This document shows, piece after piece, positions 36,573 to 45,478 of a stretch of 64,000 nucleotides of DNA. Origin of the DNA: Nostoc sp. PCC 7107 (GTDB lineage: Bacteria > Cyanobacteriota > Cyanobacteriia > Cyanobacteriales > Nostocaceae); assembly GCF_000316625.1 (NCBI RefSeq), contig NC_019676.1:5102501-5166500 (forward strand). Direction: 5' to 3'. The position numbers and the translations under genes are program-made. Below the pieces are notes generated by a model. That model saw nothing but the letters and a program-made list of their open reading frames with translations. It was not told the DNA's origin and searched no databases. How positions within the stretch are numbered: position 1 is the first letter of the stretch; each line of letters starts with the position of its first letter.

Positions 36573-37034
36573 ATGACAGCACCTCAACCAACGATTGTTA
36601 CAAACTCTCATCTTTACGAGCAAGATTTTTATCTGTGGATAGAGACAACGGCTCAACAATTAAAAGAAGGGAGATTTTCTGAGGTTGATTTAGAAAATCT
36701 GGTTGAAGAAATTGAAAGCATGGGGAGAAGTGAAAGAAGAGCTTTAGAAAGCAATTTGGTGATTTTATTAATGCACCTATTAAAATACAAATATCAGCCA
36801 GAAAAACGTACTAATAGTTGGCTTTCTACTATCTTTGAACATCGACGCAGACTAAATAAAAATTTGCAAGATAGCCCAAGTTTAAAAAAATACTTTGCTG
36901 AAAGCTTTATGGAATGTTATCAGGATGCGCGTCAGTTAGCGGCTTTAGAAACTGGATTAACTCTTGATACTTTCCCTGTGGAGTCTTTTTTAACTGTGAA
37001 TGAATGTTTGAATCAAGAATTTTTACCTGATTAG
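36573..37034 (+). CDS. DUF29 family protein
   Basis: A 153-residue DUF29 protein. Characteristic wording is LYEQDFYLWIETTAQQLKEG, LENLVEEIESMGRSERRALE and the HLLKYKYQPEKRTNSW segment. The family is very common in cyanobacteria and has no established function. The start is ATG 36573, preceded by GGAGG at 36556-36560; the same frame opens nine codons earlier at a TTG. It is the only plus-strand gene in the hsd block and converges on xisI. Confidence 0.8.
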   Translation: MTAPQPTIVTNSHLYEQDFYLWIETTAQQLKEGRFSEVDLENLVEEIESMGRSERRALESNLVILLMHLLKYKYQPEKRTNSWLSTIFEHRRRLNKNLQDSPSLKKYFAESFMECYQDARQLAALETGLTLDTFPVESFLTVNECLNQEFLPD

Positions 37035-37048
37035 TTAAGCATTAATAT

Positions 37049-37384
37049 TTAACCTACAGCATAATCTGTAAATTGGCGTTTAAATGGGGAATGAAAGCCG
37101 ATGACAATATCCTGTTTGGGGATACCTAAATTTGCTAAATCTTCTCCGACTTCATTTTCGGTTCCATTGTGTTGCAGCCAAACTTTACCATCTTTGATGT
37201 CTAGATGTATGAAACAACCATAAATACGACGGTCATTTTTCCAGCCGACATTTACAAGTTGATAGTGGTGATGTTCTGTGTCGAAAATTAGTTGGGTTTC
37301 AATTTCTGGTTCTTGATTAGAAATTGCAGCATATTCTTGCAGAAGTTGCTGAATTATTTGTTGATATTTTTTTAGTTTATCCAT
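37049..37384 (-). CDS. xisI: XisI family protein (orphan)
   Basis: A 111-residue protein of the XisI family, named for fdxN-element excision control in Anabaena. Typical segments are YQLVNVGWKNDRRIYGCFIH, DIKDGKVWLQHNGTE and LGIPKQDIVIGFHSPFKR. XisI is normally encoded just after XisH, a nuclease-like partner. No xisH is present: the upstream gene, 34 bp away, is an HTH protein instead. Function beyond the family name is unclear; a defence or toxin-antitoxin role is a possibility. Confidence 0.85.
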   Translation of the reverse strand: MDKLKKYQQIIQQLLQEYAAISNQEPEIETQLIFDTEHHHYQLVNVGWKNDRRIYGCFIHLDIKDGKVWLQHNGTENEVGEDLANLGIPKQDIVIGFHSPFKRQFTDYAVG

Positions 37385-37418
37385 TCGACTATTTCCTCCG
37401 TTACAGGTTTATAAGTAA

Positions 37419-37820
37419 TCAATCTATAAACAACTCAGCATCAATTTGGAAAAATTCACCCAATGCTTTCGCTTGTGCTTTACTAATCTGTTGCTTACCG
37501 TTGATAATTTCAGATACAACAATACTCGAACCAATTACACCAATTAAATCAGTTGGTTTGAAATTTCGAGCTTCGATTAAATGCAGAAGCATCGATAATG
37601 GGGTTGTCTCACCCATTGGGTATGTTTCATTTTCATATTTTTCTATTAAAGCAATCAATAAGTCATATAAAGCCGATTCTTCAGATGTTCGGTTTGTTCG
37701 GTGTGCGAGTTCTTGGGCTATAATTATTGCTTGTTCGTTTTCTGCGTCATTTGTAATTACTTTTGATTGATACTTAGCTAGTAAAAGTGCGTAATTTTCT
37801 GGATTAAAAGTAAGGTTCAT
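37419..37820 (-). CDS. HigA-like HTH antitoxin/regulator
   Basis: A 133-residue protein with a C-terminal helix-turn-helix (about 88-130: FKPTDLIGVIGSSIVVSEIINGKQ... split here, then ISKAQAKALGEFFQID) typical of HigA/YddM-type antitoxins. The N-terminal half (residues 1-80) is helical, as in the larger cyanobacterial members. No HigB toxin is next to it; its downstream neighbour is XisI. It may control its own operon and perhaps pair with XisI. Confidence 0.75.
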   Translation of the reverse strand: MNLTFNPENYALLLAKYQSKVITNDAENEQAIIIAQELAHRTNRTSEESALYDLLIALIEKYENETYPMGETTPLSMLLHLIEARNFKPTDLIGVIGSSIVVSEIINGKQQISKAQAKALGEFFQIDAELFID

Positions 37821-37864
37821 TATAAGAGTATTTTGTCAAGTAGGATATGATCGCTATTTGTTTT

Positions 37865-39121
37865 CTACACGGCGATGCTTCCGTTCATCAGGCGAGGAAG
37901 CAGTAAATCGCGGGCTTGCTTAAGTCTTTGAGTTTGAAGATAAAGATTTGTAATCTGTTTGTCTATCCATTTAGAAATATTTTCAAATTTATTAACTATT
38001 TCTCCAGACGGAACCAGCATTAACTGTTCTGAAAGTTGCTTTTTTGTTACCGACGCAAAAATGGCTCCACTTCCAATAATATCTTCTTGGAAAAAGTGAG
38101 TTTTCAACTGATAATACTGGAATGATTGATATCCATAACGATTTCGTATAGCAGATAAACCTCGTCCAATGATGATTTTATCAAGAGTAATATTTAAACG
38201 ACCAACCGGCGCACGCACACTACAAAGAATATCTCCAGCCTCCGCTATTCTATTTAGTTGAGTGCAATATATTTCATGAGTAACAAAGCGATTACCAAAG
38301 TTTGAAACACCTTGATGGAAAGGAAGTCCTTGCTCAGAGGTATTATAAAATTCAGATGGTGGACTTTGCCCCATTATCAGTTCGCAAACTTCTTCAAGAG
38401 GTTGATAACTCCACCCCTCTGGAATGCCATCAACTAGCTTCACTGACTCGTAGCCAGGGAAGCGCGATCGCACAAACCATTCTTTGTAAAGCAGGTGGAT
38501 GGACTCTTCCAGCAGTGCTATTCGGCGGTTGTTGTTGTCGATGAGGCGATCGTAACTTGAGAGGATTTCAGTAATACTTTGTTGTGTTGAAAGGGAAGGT
38601 AAAGCAATTTTTATTGACTTAAGAATGCCTAAATTAATCCCAGGAACAGCAGAACCAATTGCTCTACTGCGTATATGTTCAACTCCTTCTTTTGAGGAAA
38701 GGTAATAGAAAACAAACAAGTTATTAGCTAAATCCGGGTTGACTCGTAACTTTAGTTGTTTATTAGAGATAATATATTCTGGGTAAGGGCCATCTTGTGG
38801 AATCAAACCAACTTGACCAATAGTTCCCCAACAAGTAAATACAAGGTCGCCAGCTTTTACGTGTTGAGGTAAATACTTTTTTGCCCTCTCTTCTGATACA
38901 AAAGCAAAATCTTGAGCTACAAACTTTGTCAAGTTATTTTTAAGGTTATTTCCCCTAATAATAGGTACACCAGTCTCTGTAAAATACTTGCTGCTAATAC
39001 TAGAACCAAAAGGCCCCGCTACGCAAGAATATTTTTCATCAGCCTTAATTTCATCAATTGAGTAGAGAGTCCATCCTTCTGGAACTAGCCTACTTCCTCC
39101 CAGTGGAAGCTCATTACTCAT
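37865..39121 (-). CDS. hsdS: Type I specificity subunit HsdS
   Basis: A 418-residue subunit with two target-recognition domains. The first begins RLVPEGWTLYSIDEIK and the second GIPEGWSYQPLEEVCELIMG. They are separated and followed by the conserved helical spacers (SYDRLIDNNNRRIALLEESI near residue 190 and LYLQTQRLKQARDLLLPRL at the end). These define a bipartite methylation/restriction site that cannot be read from sequence. It overlaps hsdM by 4 nt (ATGA), so the two are translationally coupled. Confidence 0.93.
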   Translation of the reverse strand: MSNELPLGGSRLVPEGWTLYSIDEIKADEKYSCVAGPFGSSISSKYFTETGVPIIRGNNLKNNLTKFVAQDFAFVSEERAKKYLPQHVKAGDLVFTCWGTIGQVGLIPQDGPYPEYIISNKQLKLRVNPDLANNLFVFYYLSSKEGVEHIRSRAIGSAVPGINLGILKSIKIALPSLSTQQSITEILSSYDRLIDNNNRRIALLEESIHLLYKEWFVRSRFPGYESVKLVDGIPEGWSYQPLEEVCELIMGQSPPSEFYNTSEQGLPFHQGVSNFGNRFVTHEIYCTQLNRIAEAGDILCSVRAPVGRLNITLDKIIIGRGLSAIRNRYGYQSFQYYQLKTHFFQEDIIGSGAIFASVTKKQLSEQLMLVPSGEIVNKFENISKWIDKQITNLYLQTQRLKQARDLLLPRLMNGSIAV

Positions 39122-41277
39122 AACATTAACTCCTCAAAATTCGCCGCAATACTCGCCGCTAACTCCACCGCTTCCTCATTCAAACTCGCCAACTCTAAAT
39201 GAATTTCCCGCATTCTCTCCTCAAAATCTTCCTTATCTTCCCCATCCAAAGCCGTCACACCCACATAACGCCCAGGTGTTAAACTACTATCCTGCTGGGT
39301 TATTTCATCCCGCGTTACCACTTTACACAACCCTGATACATCCACAAACACCGCTTCGGGAAAGCGAGATTGTAACCAAGTAACTTGTGCTTTCACATAC
39401 AGCGTAGACTTAATAGCAAAAATAGCTTCATCTCGCACTATATCCAGTGCATCACGTTGTTTTTTAACTTCCTTCCCATCCCAAACATCCTGTTTCCGCG
39501 CTTCTAATTTTTTCTCCGCCAGTTCCACAGCGCGAGTACCGACTTTATGCACTTCGTTGATGTGCTTTTGCAGAGTTTTCAATTGGGGAATAAATTCTGC
39601 AAACCTTGCTGCACATTCTTTTTGCGCTTCATTACTAGAAAGTGACTCAGCTTGAGTTGCAAACCATGCAAGATGCACTTGTAACTCACTAATTAAACCA
39701 ACTCTTACCGCAGTAAATTCTAGAATCCCCGCTTCCAACTCAGACAAAGTAGCGCGGAAAGTCTCTATATTTTGATTAGCGATATCTTCAGCGACTAATC
39801 CCTCAACTTCCGGTAAATCCTTCAATAAAGGAAGCGAAGCCCCAAGAGTATCACTAAAAGTCTGCAACATCTGCGTCAACTTAACTAACGGTGACTCTAG
39901 CTGTATCAACGCACCTTCAATAGTCGTCGCTTCTTGGTGCGTCTTATTTAAATATTCCCCCACCAACCCTAAATAACGTTCCTGCTGACCGCGATACAAC
40001 CAAGCGATCGCCGTGATATTCTGGAGTTGTTCTTCACTAAAATCGCGGATTTTGCGCGTCACTACTCGGTAAACATTCCGCGCATCAATCATCAATACTT
40101 TGTCTTGGCGTTGTGCTGGTTTTCCCTTGTCAAAAAACCACAAAGTACAAGGTAGCGATTTTGTGTAAAAAAAGTTCGTCCCAATCGAGATAATCATATC
40201 CACCGCTTGAGTGGCGATTAACTCCTCTCGAATCTCCTTTTCCCCATGTCCCGCATCCGATGCCGAACTCGCCATTACAAACCCGGCTCTACCTCGCTCA
40301 TTTAAATAACTGTAAAAATACTGTATCCAGAGGTAATTTGCATTGCTTACCGCTTTAGTTTTAGCAGCAATTCCCGGTATCTTTTTTTCAGTAAACAGCC
40401 GGGGGTCAGTCTTCACCTTCTCTGGACTCACACCATCGACATTAAACGGTGGGTTAGACATGACAAAATCACATTGACCCAGCAACTCTTCCCAGCGATC
40501 ATAAAAAGTATTACCCTGGCGAATTATCCCTTCTAACCCGTGAACCGCTAAATTCATTCGCGCCAAACGGGTGTTAGTATCCGATTTTTCCTGTCCGTAA
40601 AAGGTAATCTTTGCAGCTGCATCCTCACCGCGATTTTCCACAAAATGTCCCGTCTGCACAAACATACCCGCACTACCGCAAGCAGGGTCTAAGACATTTC
40701 CCCGGTCAGGTTCAATCATATTTACAATGGTGCGTACCAAAGAAGGCGGTGTAAAAAATTCGCCTCCTTCCTGTGCGCCACTCATAGCAAACTTATTCAG
40801 AAAATACTCATAAATTCGCCCAAACACATCACCCGTGGCTTTCCGTAACTCCTCCCGGTCAAAAATTCGCACCAAGTTATACAGTAAATCCTGCTCAAAA
40901 CTGGTGTACTCCTTCGGTAACACCCCCTGCAACATCTGAGTTTCATCTTCAATAGCTTTCATCGCTGCATTGATCGCCTTGCCAATATCTGCATTTTCTG
41001 CCAAATTCAAGATGCGATCGTATTGAGCCTCTTCTGGTAAGAAAATCGCTGACTTGCCTTTAAAGTCATCTTTGGTAATTGGGCGTTTTTTTCCACCCCG
41101 CGAGGATAAACCCTTTTCAATCTCCACTTGTACAGCATTGAAGCGATTTGTCGCATGGCGAAGAAAAATTAGCCCCAGTACGGGCATACTGTATTCATTG
41201 GCATTGAGTTTTGAGTTAGCGCGGAGTTGGTCTGCGGCTTCCCACAGGGAAGATTCAAGTTGACTGATATTGAGCAT
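39118..41277 (-). CDS. hsdM: Type I methyltransferase HsdM
   Basis: A 719-residue adenine-N6 methyltransferase. The SAM motif DPACGSAG is at 197-204 and the catalytic NPPF at 275-278 (CDFVMSNPPFNVDG). An N-terminal helical HsdM domain (SSLWEAADQLRA...) and FFTPPSLVRTIV just before the SAM site are typical. The C-terminal 220 residues form an added coiled-coil region, making it longer than the classic 500-residue HsdM. First gene of the hsdMS unit. Confidence 0.93.
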   Translation of the reverse strand: MLNISQLESSLWEAADQLRANSKLNANEYSMPVLGLIFLRHATNRFNAVQVEIEKGLSSRGGKKRPITKDDFKGKSAIFLPEEAQYDRILNLAENADIGKAINAAMKAIEDETQMLQGVLPKEYTSFEQDLLYNLVRIFDREELRKATGDVFGRIYEYFLNKFAMSGAQEGGEFFTPPSLVRTIVNMIEPDRGNVLDPACGSAGMFVQTGHFVENRGEDAAAKITFYGQEKSDTNTRLARMNLAVHGLEGIIRQGNTFYDRWEELLGQCDFVMSNPPFNVDGVSPEKVKTDPRLFTEKKIPGIAAKTKAVSNANYLWIQYFYSYLNERGRAGFVMASSASDAGHGEKEIREELIATQAVDMIISIGTNFFYTKSLPCTLWFFDKGKPAQRQDKVLMIDARNVYRVVTRKIRDFSEEQLQNITAIAWLYRGQQERYLGLVGEYLNKTHQEATTIEGALIQLESPLVKLTQMLQTFSDTLGASLPLLKDLPEVEGLVAEDIANQNIETFRATLSELEAGILEFTAVRVGLISELQVHLAWFATQAESLSSNEAQKECAARFAEFIPQLKTLQKHINEVHKVGTRAVELAEKKLEARKQDVWDGKEVKKQRDALDIVRDEAIFAIKSTLYVKAQVTWLQSRFPEAVFVDVSGLCKVVTRDEITQQDSSLTPGRYVGVTALDGEDKEDFEERMREIHLELASLNEEAVELAASIAANFEELML

Positions 41278-41434
41278 AGTTTGTGAGCGATTAGGCGAAA
41301 TTATGACTGTCTACTTCGCCTAAAATTAGGAGTATACATATTGGCTATTGTGGCAACTAAGGAATCTGTTATCCTTTTGCCTAGCCCAGACAAATATACT
41401 TAGCACGTTTTATCCCTTAATAGGAATTTTTTAA
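41278..41434. other. Spacer upstream of hsdM
   Basis: About 160 bp directly before hsdM and carrying its presumed promoter. I see no repeat or gene here; the adjoining 41435-41635 stretch holds a gene fragment described separately. Confidence 0.4.
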
Positions 41435-41635
41435 CCTAAAATAACGTCCCAAAGACAATCAGCAAAACACCAAGATATAGCAACAGGCTTGATTAATCTC
41501 AAATGTCCAAAAGCATTGATTGAGCTTCCTATCAACTTTCCTGATGTAGCAAAGATACCCACATTTTTATATGGCGATCGCTTGCGTTGGATGTCTGCTG
41601 AAAGCGATACTGACTGGGGCATTGTCAATAAGTGA
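41435..41635 (+). pseudogene. C-terminal-like remnant of a small cyanobacterial protein
   Basis: The plus frame is open for 66 codons without an early ATG and reads DIATGLINLKCPKALIELPI, then FLYGDRLRWMSAESDTDWGI before a stop at 41633-41635. The composition is protein-like, and the DRLRW...DTDWGIV wording recalls a family of short cyanobacterial proteins that I cannot name reliably. Lacking a proper start and ending abruptly, it is probably a truncated gene. The minus-strand frame over it is a shadow. Confidence 0.4.
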
Positions 41636-41703
41636 GTGCGATCGCACTCACTCTGAGATATTGAATGAATAATATAATGATGGCGAATTTTGGTCAGTTC
41701 ACC

Positions 41704-42885
41704 TCACCTGTTATGTAACTTTCGCCGCGACGGATTTCTGCGTAAAGGTACTACTTCCGCTTCGTTACTTTCCCTGGCTACCCGAATTAGCAATGCAGCA
41801 GCAACTAAACTGGCAATCATGGAATTACCACCGTAACTAAACATTGGTAAAGGTAAGCCTGTCGTTGGCAAAGCGCCTGTAGCAACAGCAATATGTAATA
41901 AAGATTGTCCAATCATGACAATTGTCACACCGATCGCCACTAATCGATTAGTTGGGTTTTTAGCTTTCAGTGCCACAATTAATCCTAAAGTGGTAAACAC
42001 TGCTAACATCAGCAGGAGGGCGACACCGCCCACAAAACCAAACTCTTCAGCGAAGACGGCGAAAATAAAGTCGGTATCTTGAATGGGTAAGAAAAACTGT
42101 TTTTGCTGAGAAAAGCCATAGCCAGCGCCCCAAGTTTGTCCAGAACCGACAGCTAATAAACTTTGAACTAATTGGTAGCCGTCGCCTGTCGCATCTGCCC
42201 AAGGATTGAGAAAGGACATCACCCGTTTGCGCTGATATTCTTTGATGCTAATACTGAGTAAAGCTAATAATACTCCGCCGATCGCTGTTCCACCTAAGTA
42301 TTTATAAGGTAATCCAGCAGCTAAAGCAATTAGCCAAATCGTCATCCCGCAAAGTGCAGTTGTACTTAAGTTAGGCTGGGCAAGAATTCCTAAGAGTACC
42401 AAACAAAAAATCCCTATCCAAGTCAAGCGAACTCGCCAAGGTATTTGTTCCCATTGTCCAAAGAGTCTGGCGCTTTGTAGCACTAAAAAGGGTTTAATTA
42501 ATTCGGAAGGTTGAATGGGAATGGGGCCGATGGCTATCCAACGTGCTGCATCAAAAGCTTTTTTACCCAACCCTGGAACGAGGGTAACGAAAATTAACAG
42601 TAAAAATACTCCTAAAAACCAATGGGATACCCGCAAAATTTTGCGTAACGGCAGATTCACAATAAAGTTAAAGATAACTAGGGAAACTAACACCCAGATA
42701 ATCTGACGTTTGAAGTAATATAATCCGTCACCGTGACGCGCGTCGGCAACTGGGTAAGATGCGGAGTACAGCACAATTAACCCAAAAAATAGCCAAATCA
42801 AGGTTAACCAGCGGAGTAGTCGCGCCTCTACAGCCCAGCTAGTAACGGAATTATCAAAAATGGGAATCAGTCGAGTTAGATTCAC
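41704..42885 (-). CDS. ftsW: FtsW/RodA-family SEDS protein
   Basis: A 393-residue SEDS membrane glycosyltransferase with about ten helices. Hallmarks are DAARWIAIGPIPIQPSELIKP, the central loop AVGSGQTWGAGYGFSQQKQF, the FIFAVFAEEFGFVGG block and PMFSYGGNSMIASLV. SEDS proteins polymerise lipid II glycan strands in division (FtsW) or elongation (RodA). Cyanobacterial FtsW proteins resemble this one, so ftsW is preferred over rodA. It stands alone on the minus strand. Confidence 0.85.
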   Translation of the reverse strand: MNLTRLIPIFDNSVTSWAVEARLLRWLTLIWLFFGLIVLYSASYPVADARHGDGLYYFKRQIIWVLVSLVIFNFIVNLPLRKILRVSHWFLGVFLLLIFVTLVPGLGKKAFDAARWIAIGPIPIQPSELIKPFLVLQSARLFGQWEQIPWRVRLTWIGIFCLVLLGILAQPNLSTTALCGMTIWLIALAAGLPYKYLGGTAIGGVLLALLSISIKEYQRKRVMSFLNPWADATGDGYQLVQSLLAVGSGQTWGAGYGFSQQKQFFLPIQDTDFIFAVFAEEFGFVGGVALLLMLAVFTTLGLIVALKAKNPTNRLVAIGVTIVMIGQSLLHIAVATGALPTTGLPLPMFSYGGNSMIASLVAAALLIRVARESNEAEVVPLRRNPSRRKLHNR

Positions 42886-43041
42886 GATTTAGTACAGGTA
42901 ATGCTTAAAATTTCCGGTATAAACTCTTAAAGAAGAATTCAGAATTTGAAACTCGCCAATAATTGTAGTCTGCTAAGGTTGGGATTTAGCATTGTGTTTC
43001 ACCATTTATTTGCGAATGCCTAGAGAATTTATACTTATAAC

Positions 43042-44007
43042 TCAAATGAGATGCACTGCGTTTGTTGCACCGTTAATATAACTTGGTACAGACAAATTGT
43101 GATCTAGAAGTTTTCTGACGGTAATTATCGCTTCTTCTATATTGTTGACGGTGTAAGCTTTTTTGGCGCGTTTTGCTTGGCGATCGTATAAGCGCTCAAA
43201 AGCAAACGCTACCAACGGTACACCTAAAGCAGCACATTCGTAAACTGTGTTGTATCCTCCACCCCCAACGACAACATCAGCAGCAGCTAGACATTCCATT
43301 CCTGGATGATGACTTATCCATAAAGCGTCGGGAATATCTGCGGGACAATTTGCCGCTAAAATTCTCACTGCACACTCTGGGAAATTTTGCTGTAAGTGCA
43401 AGGTGAGTTGAGTAAACAAAGACAACTCTGATGCTTTCCCGGCTGCACAAACAAGAATGGTTTTGATATCTGGGTCAACTTTCAGGATATGCGATCGCAC
43501 ACTAATTTTATCCGGTAATTCCCCAGCGTTACGAATCAACCAAGGTGCTGTGTGCCGTACATTCGGTAAGTTAGCTAAAGGTAAGTCTTCTCCATCACCG
43601 GGAACAATGACTGTATCGTAATGCTCGGCGACAAAATACTGCAAATTTTTGGCAGTTACATATTCTGGGTTAATATCTCGATGAATTAAAATCCGGGGTA
43701 TGGGTTGCAACTGGGGTAAGATATCTGCCAATTCACCACCCAAACCTCTCGGAAAAGTATCAATAATTAAGCGATCGTAGCGAGTTTTGAGGATAATTTC
43801 GCGTACTTGCTGACAAGTTGCGGAAACACCAGCTTTATCAGGAATCCAATGGACTGTGCAACCTTCGTTATTGATTTGTAATGCGTAGGGACTGTTAGTA
43901 ATAATTCTAACTTTTCTTTCTTTGGCTGCAATTCTCCCCAAGGACAAAGCACGATTTAGATGTCCCCAACCACCCCCAAGGGCATAAATTAACCAAGTGT
44001 TAGTCAA
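43042..44007 (-). CDS. MurG-like glycosyltransferase
   Basis: A GT-B glycosyltransferase of 321 residues. It begins TNTWLIYALGGGWGHLNRAL, the glycine-rich N-terminal loop of MurG/GT28 enzymes, and has the C-terminal donor-site block DVVVGGGGYNTVYECAALGV. I place the start at TTG 44007; a longer frame to 44076 would translate heptamer-like repeats (GAAGTATGAAGTATGAA), so that extension is unlikely to be real. The sugar donor and acceptor are unknown; neighbours do not form a clear pathway. Confidence 0.7.
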   Translation of the reverse strand: MTNTWLIYALGGGWGHLNRALSLGRIAAKERKVRIITNSPYALQINNEGCTVHWIPDKAGVSATCQQVREIILKTRYDRLIIDTFPRGLGGELADILPQLQPIPRILIHRDINPEYVTAKNLQYFVAEHYDTVIVPGDGEDLPLANLPNVRHTAPWLIRNAGELPDKISVRSHILKVDPDIKTILVCAAGKASELSLFTQLTLHLQQNFPECAVRILAANCPADIPDALWISHHPGMECLAAADVVVGGGGYNTVYECAALGVPLVAFAFERLYDRQAKRAKKAYTVNNIEEAIITVRKLLDHNLSVPSYINGATNAVHLI

Positions 44008-44110
44008 GTTTAAAGTGTGAAGTATGAAGTATGAAATTATCCCAGCCGTTATCGTGATGGGGGATGTTCTAAACAATTCTTAACTTTCTGCTTCATGGTT
44101 CTGTATCTGC

Positions 44111-44704
44111 TTAACTTGCTCCCATATTAGTTTCAAAATCACTATCTCTTTCGTTTTCTAAACTTATGGCATCAGCTTCGGTAAAGTCTACATTACCTGT
44201 TTCGGGGTTGTAGGAATAGTTATCGCGGTCATGATAATAACTACTACCCCAATAACGATAACTACCATATTCGGGATAATAAGCATAATCATCATCATAA
44301 AACGCATTACAGTCAGGGCAGTTTGTGTTGTCATTGCGTCCACAACGGCGTTTAAATAAAAAGCCTATCATGCGATCGCATTCCCAGGTGGGACTGACAC
44401 AGCTGACGACTATTTCACAATTGCCAATTTGAATGCGATCGCCATTTTGCAAAATACCATTAGTTAACTGCACACCATTAATTTTGAGAGTGTTATTTAT
44501 ACTTTGATTAATAATTATTAACTCTTGATTTTGCCAATCAATGAAAGCATGGTAATCTGCTATTAAGTCATCTGCAATGACAATTACGGAAACACTTTGT
44601 TGTGGCATTGTAGAAAATTGTCTGCCAATAGCTACTGGTGTTTCTAAGAATTGTTCTGTGCGATTGCCTGTATTTGGATCTCTCCAAGTTAACTGTATTT
44701 TCAA
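44111..44704 (-). CDS. FHA-domain protein with Cys cluster and Tyr-rich tail
   Basis: A 197-residue protein. Residues 1-105 resemble a forkhead-associated domain (VAIGRQFS ... NTLKINGVQLTNGILQNGDRIQIG), which binds phosphothreonine peptides. A small cysteine group follows (CDR, RRCGRN, CPDC near 112-133), perhaps a metal site, then a tail rich in Tyr/Asp/Ser (YYPEYGSYRYWGSSYYHD). It ends 3 nt from the lipoprotein gene upstream on the same strand, so the pair is cotranscribed. Likely a signalling adaptor; no kinase is adjacent. Confidence 0.6.
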   Translation of the reverse strand: MKIQLTWRDPNTGNRTEQFLETPVAIGRQFSTMPQQSVSVIVIADDLIADYHAFIDWQNQELIIINQSINNTLKINGVQLTNGILQNGDRIQIGNCEIVVSCVSPTWECDRMIGFLFKRRCGRNDNTNCPDCNAFYDDDYAYYPEYGSYRYWGSSYYHDRDNYSYNPETGNVDFTEADAISLENERDSDFETNMGAS

Positions 44705-44707
44705 AGT

Positions 44708-45382
44708 CTATTGTCCTCCTGTTAAATTTACAGCATAAGCCAAAGCTGCCTGCTGTTCGCGGTTGAGAACATCAAAACCAAAGCAAGCAAATGCAATAGG
44801 TGCAATACTTGATTTTGTATAGAAAACTGTTTTTCCTGATGAATTTTTTAAAGTAGTTTTACCTTCTTTAACTTTTACTTGATAAACTAGCTGGTTATTA
44901 GGTTTTAAGATTTTCAACTCATTATCACCAGACTTAATCTGATAAACTACCTTTTTACCAGTATCTTCTAAATTGTAAGCATCGTTATTTTGCTTTCTCA
45001 GAATATATAAATCTTGATTTTGTGCTGCATTTTCCAACTTCCAGTAACCTTTTTCTGTCACTACATAACCTAAAGTTTTCTCAGCAGAATTTTTGAATTT
45101 AACTTTACCTGATTTATCAGCTTTGATCCTGATTAATTCTTGTTCTTTACCATCAACTAATTTTGCTCCATCTGCTTGCTGTTTGAGAGAAAATAAATCT
45201 GTACCTCCCTCCGTTTTAAACTTAATTTTCTCACTGCGAGTTGCTATATTAGTTGTATTTTCAGCAACAGCAGAAGGAGTAACCACTGGATTTGGTACAC
45301 TAGCTTTATTTGTGCTGCTACATCCTAAAAGAGTAGTCATCAATAAAACTAAGATAGAAATTTTTAAAGCTGTATTCTTCAT
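44708..45382 (-). CDS. Lipoprotein of unknown function
   Basis: A 224-residue protein with a lipoprotein signal peptide: hydrophobic LKISILVLLMTTLLG, then C21 as the lipidation cysteine (LLGC). The mature part has about five beta-rich repeats of the form LKQxxDGAKLVDGKExELxRIK or VYQIKSGDNELKILKPNNQL, suggesting a beta-solenoid or barrel-like fold. I do not recognise the family. It is paired with the FHA gene and near a membrane protein on the same strand; its role may be sensing or scaffold. Confidence 0.65.
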   Translation of the reverse strand: MKNTALKISILVLLMTTLLGCSSTNKASVPNPVVTPSAVAENTTNIATRSEKIKFKTEGGTDLFSLKQQADGAKLVDGKEQELIRIKADKSGKVKFKNSAEKTLGYVVTEKGYWKLENAAQNQDLYILRKQNNDAYNLEDTGKKVVYQIKSGDNELKILKPNNQLVYQVKVKEGKTTLKNSSGKTVFYTKSSIAPIAFACFGFDVLNREQQAALAYAVNLTGGQ

Positions 45383-45478
45383 TTGTTTATTTTAACTTTC
45401 TGCATCAGTTTCAGCGAAATTGACCTGTTAGTAAAGGTCTGTTAATTCTTCAATGGCAGACTTAAAAATTTTATCTAC

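Noticed and set aside
41431-41628. Minus-strand 65-codon frame upstream of ftsW
   Set aside because: It is opposite the more protein-like plus-strand remnant and has no recognisable features.
43042-44076. Longer start (44076) for the MurG-like gene
   Set aside because: The added 23 residues translate an intergenic heptamer-type repeat; the fold begins at TNTWLIYALGGG.
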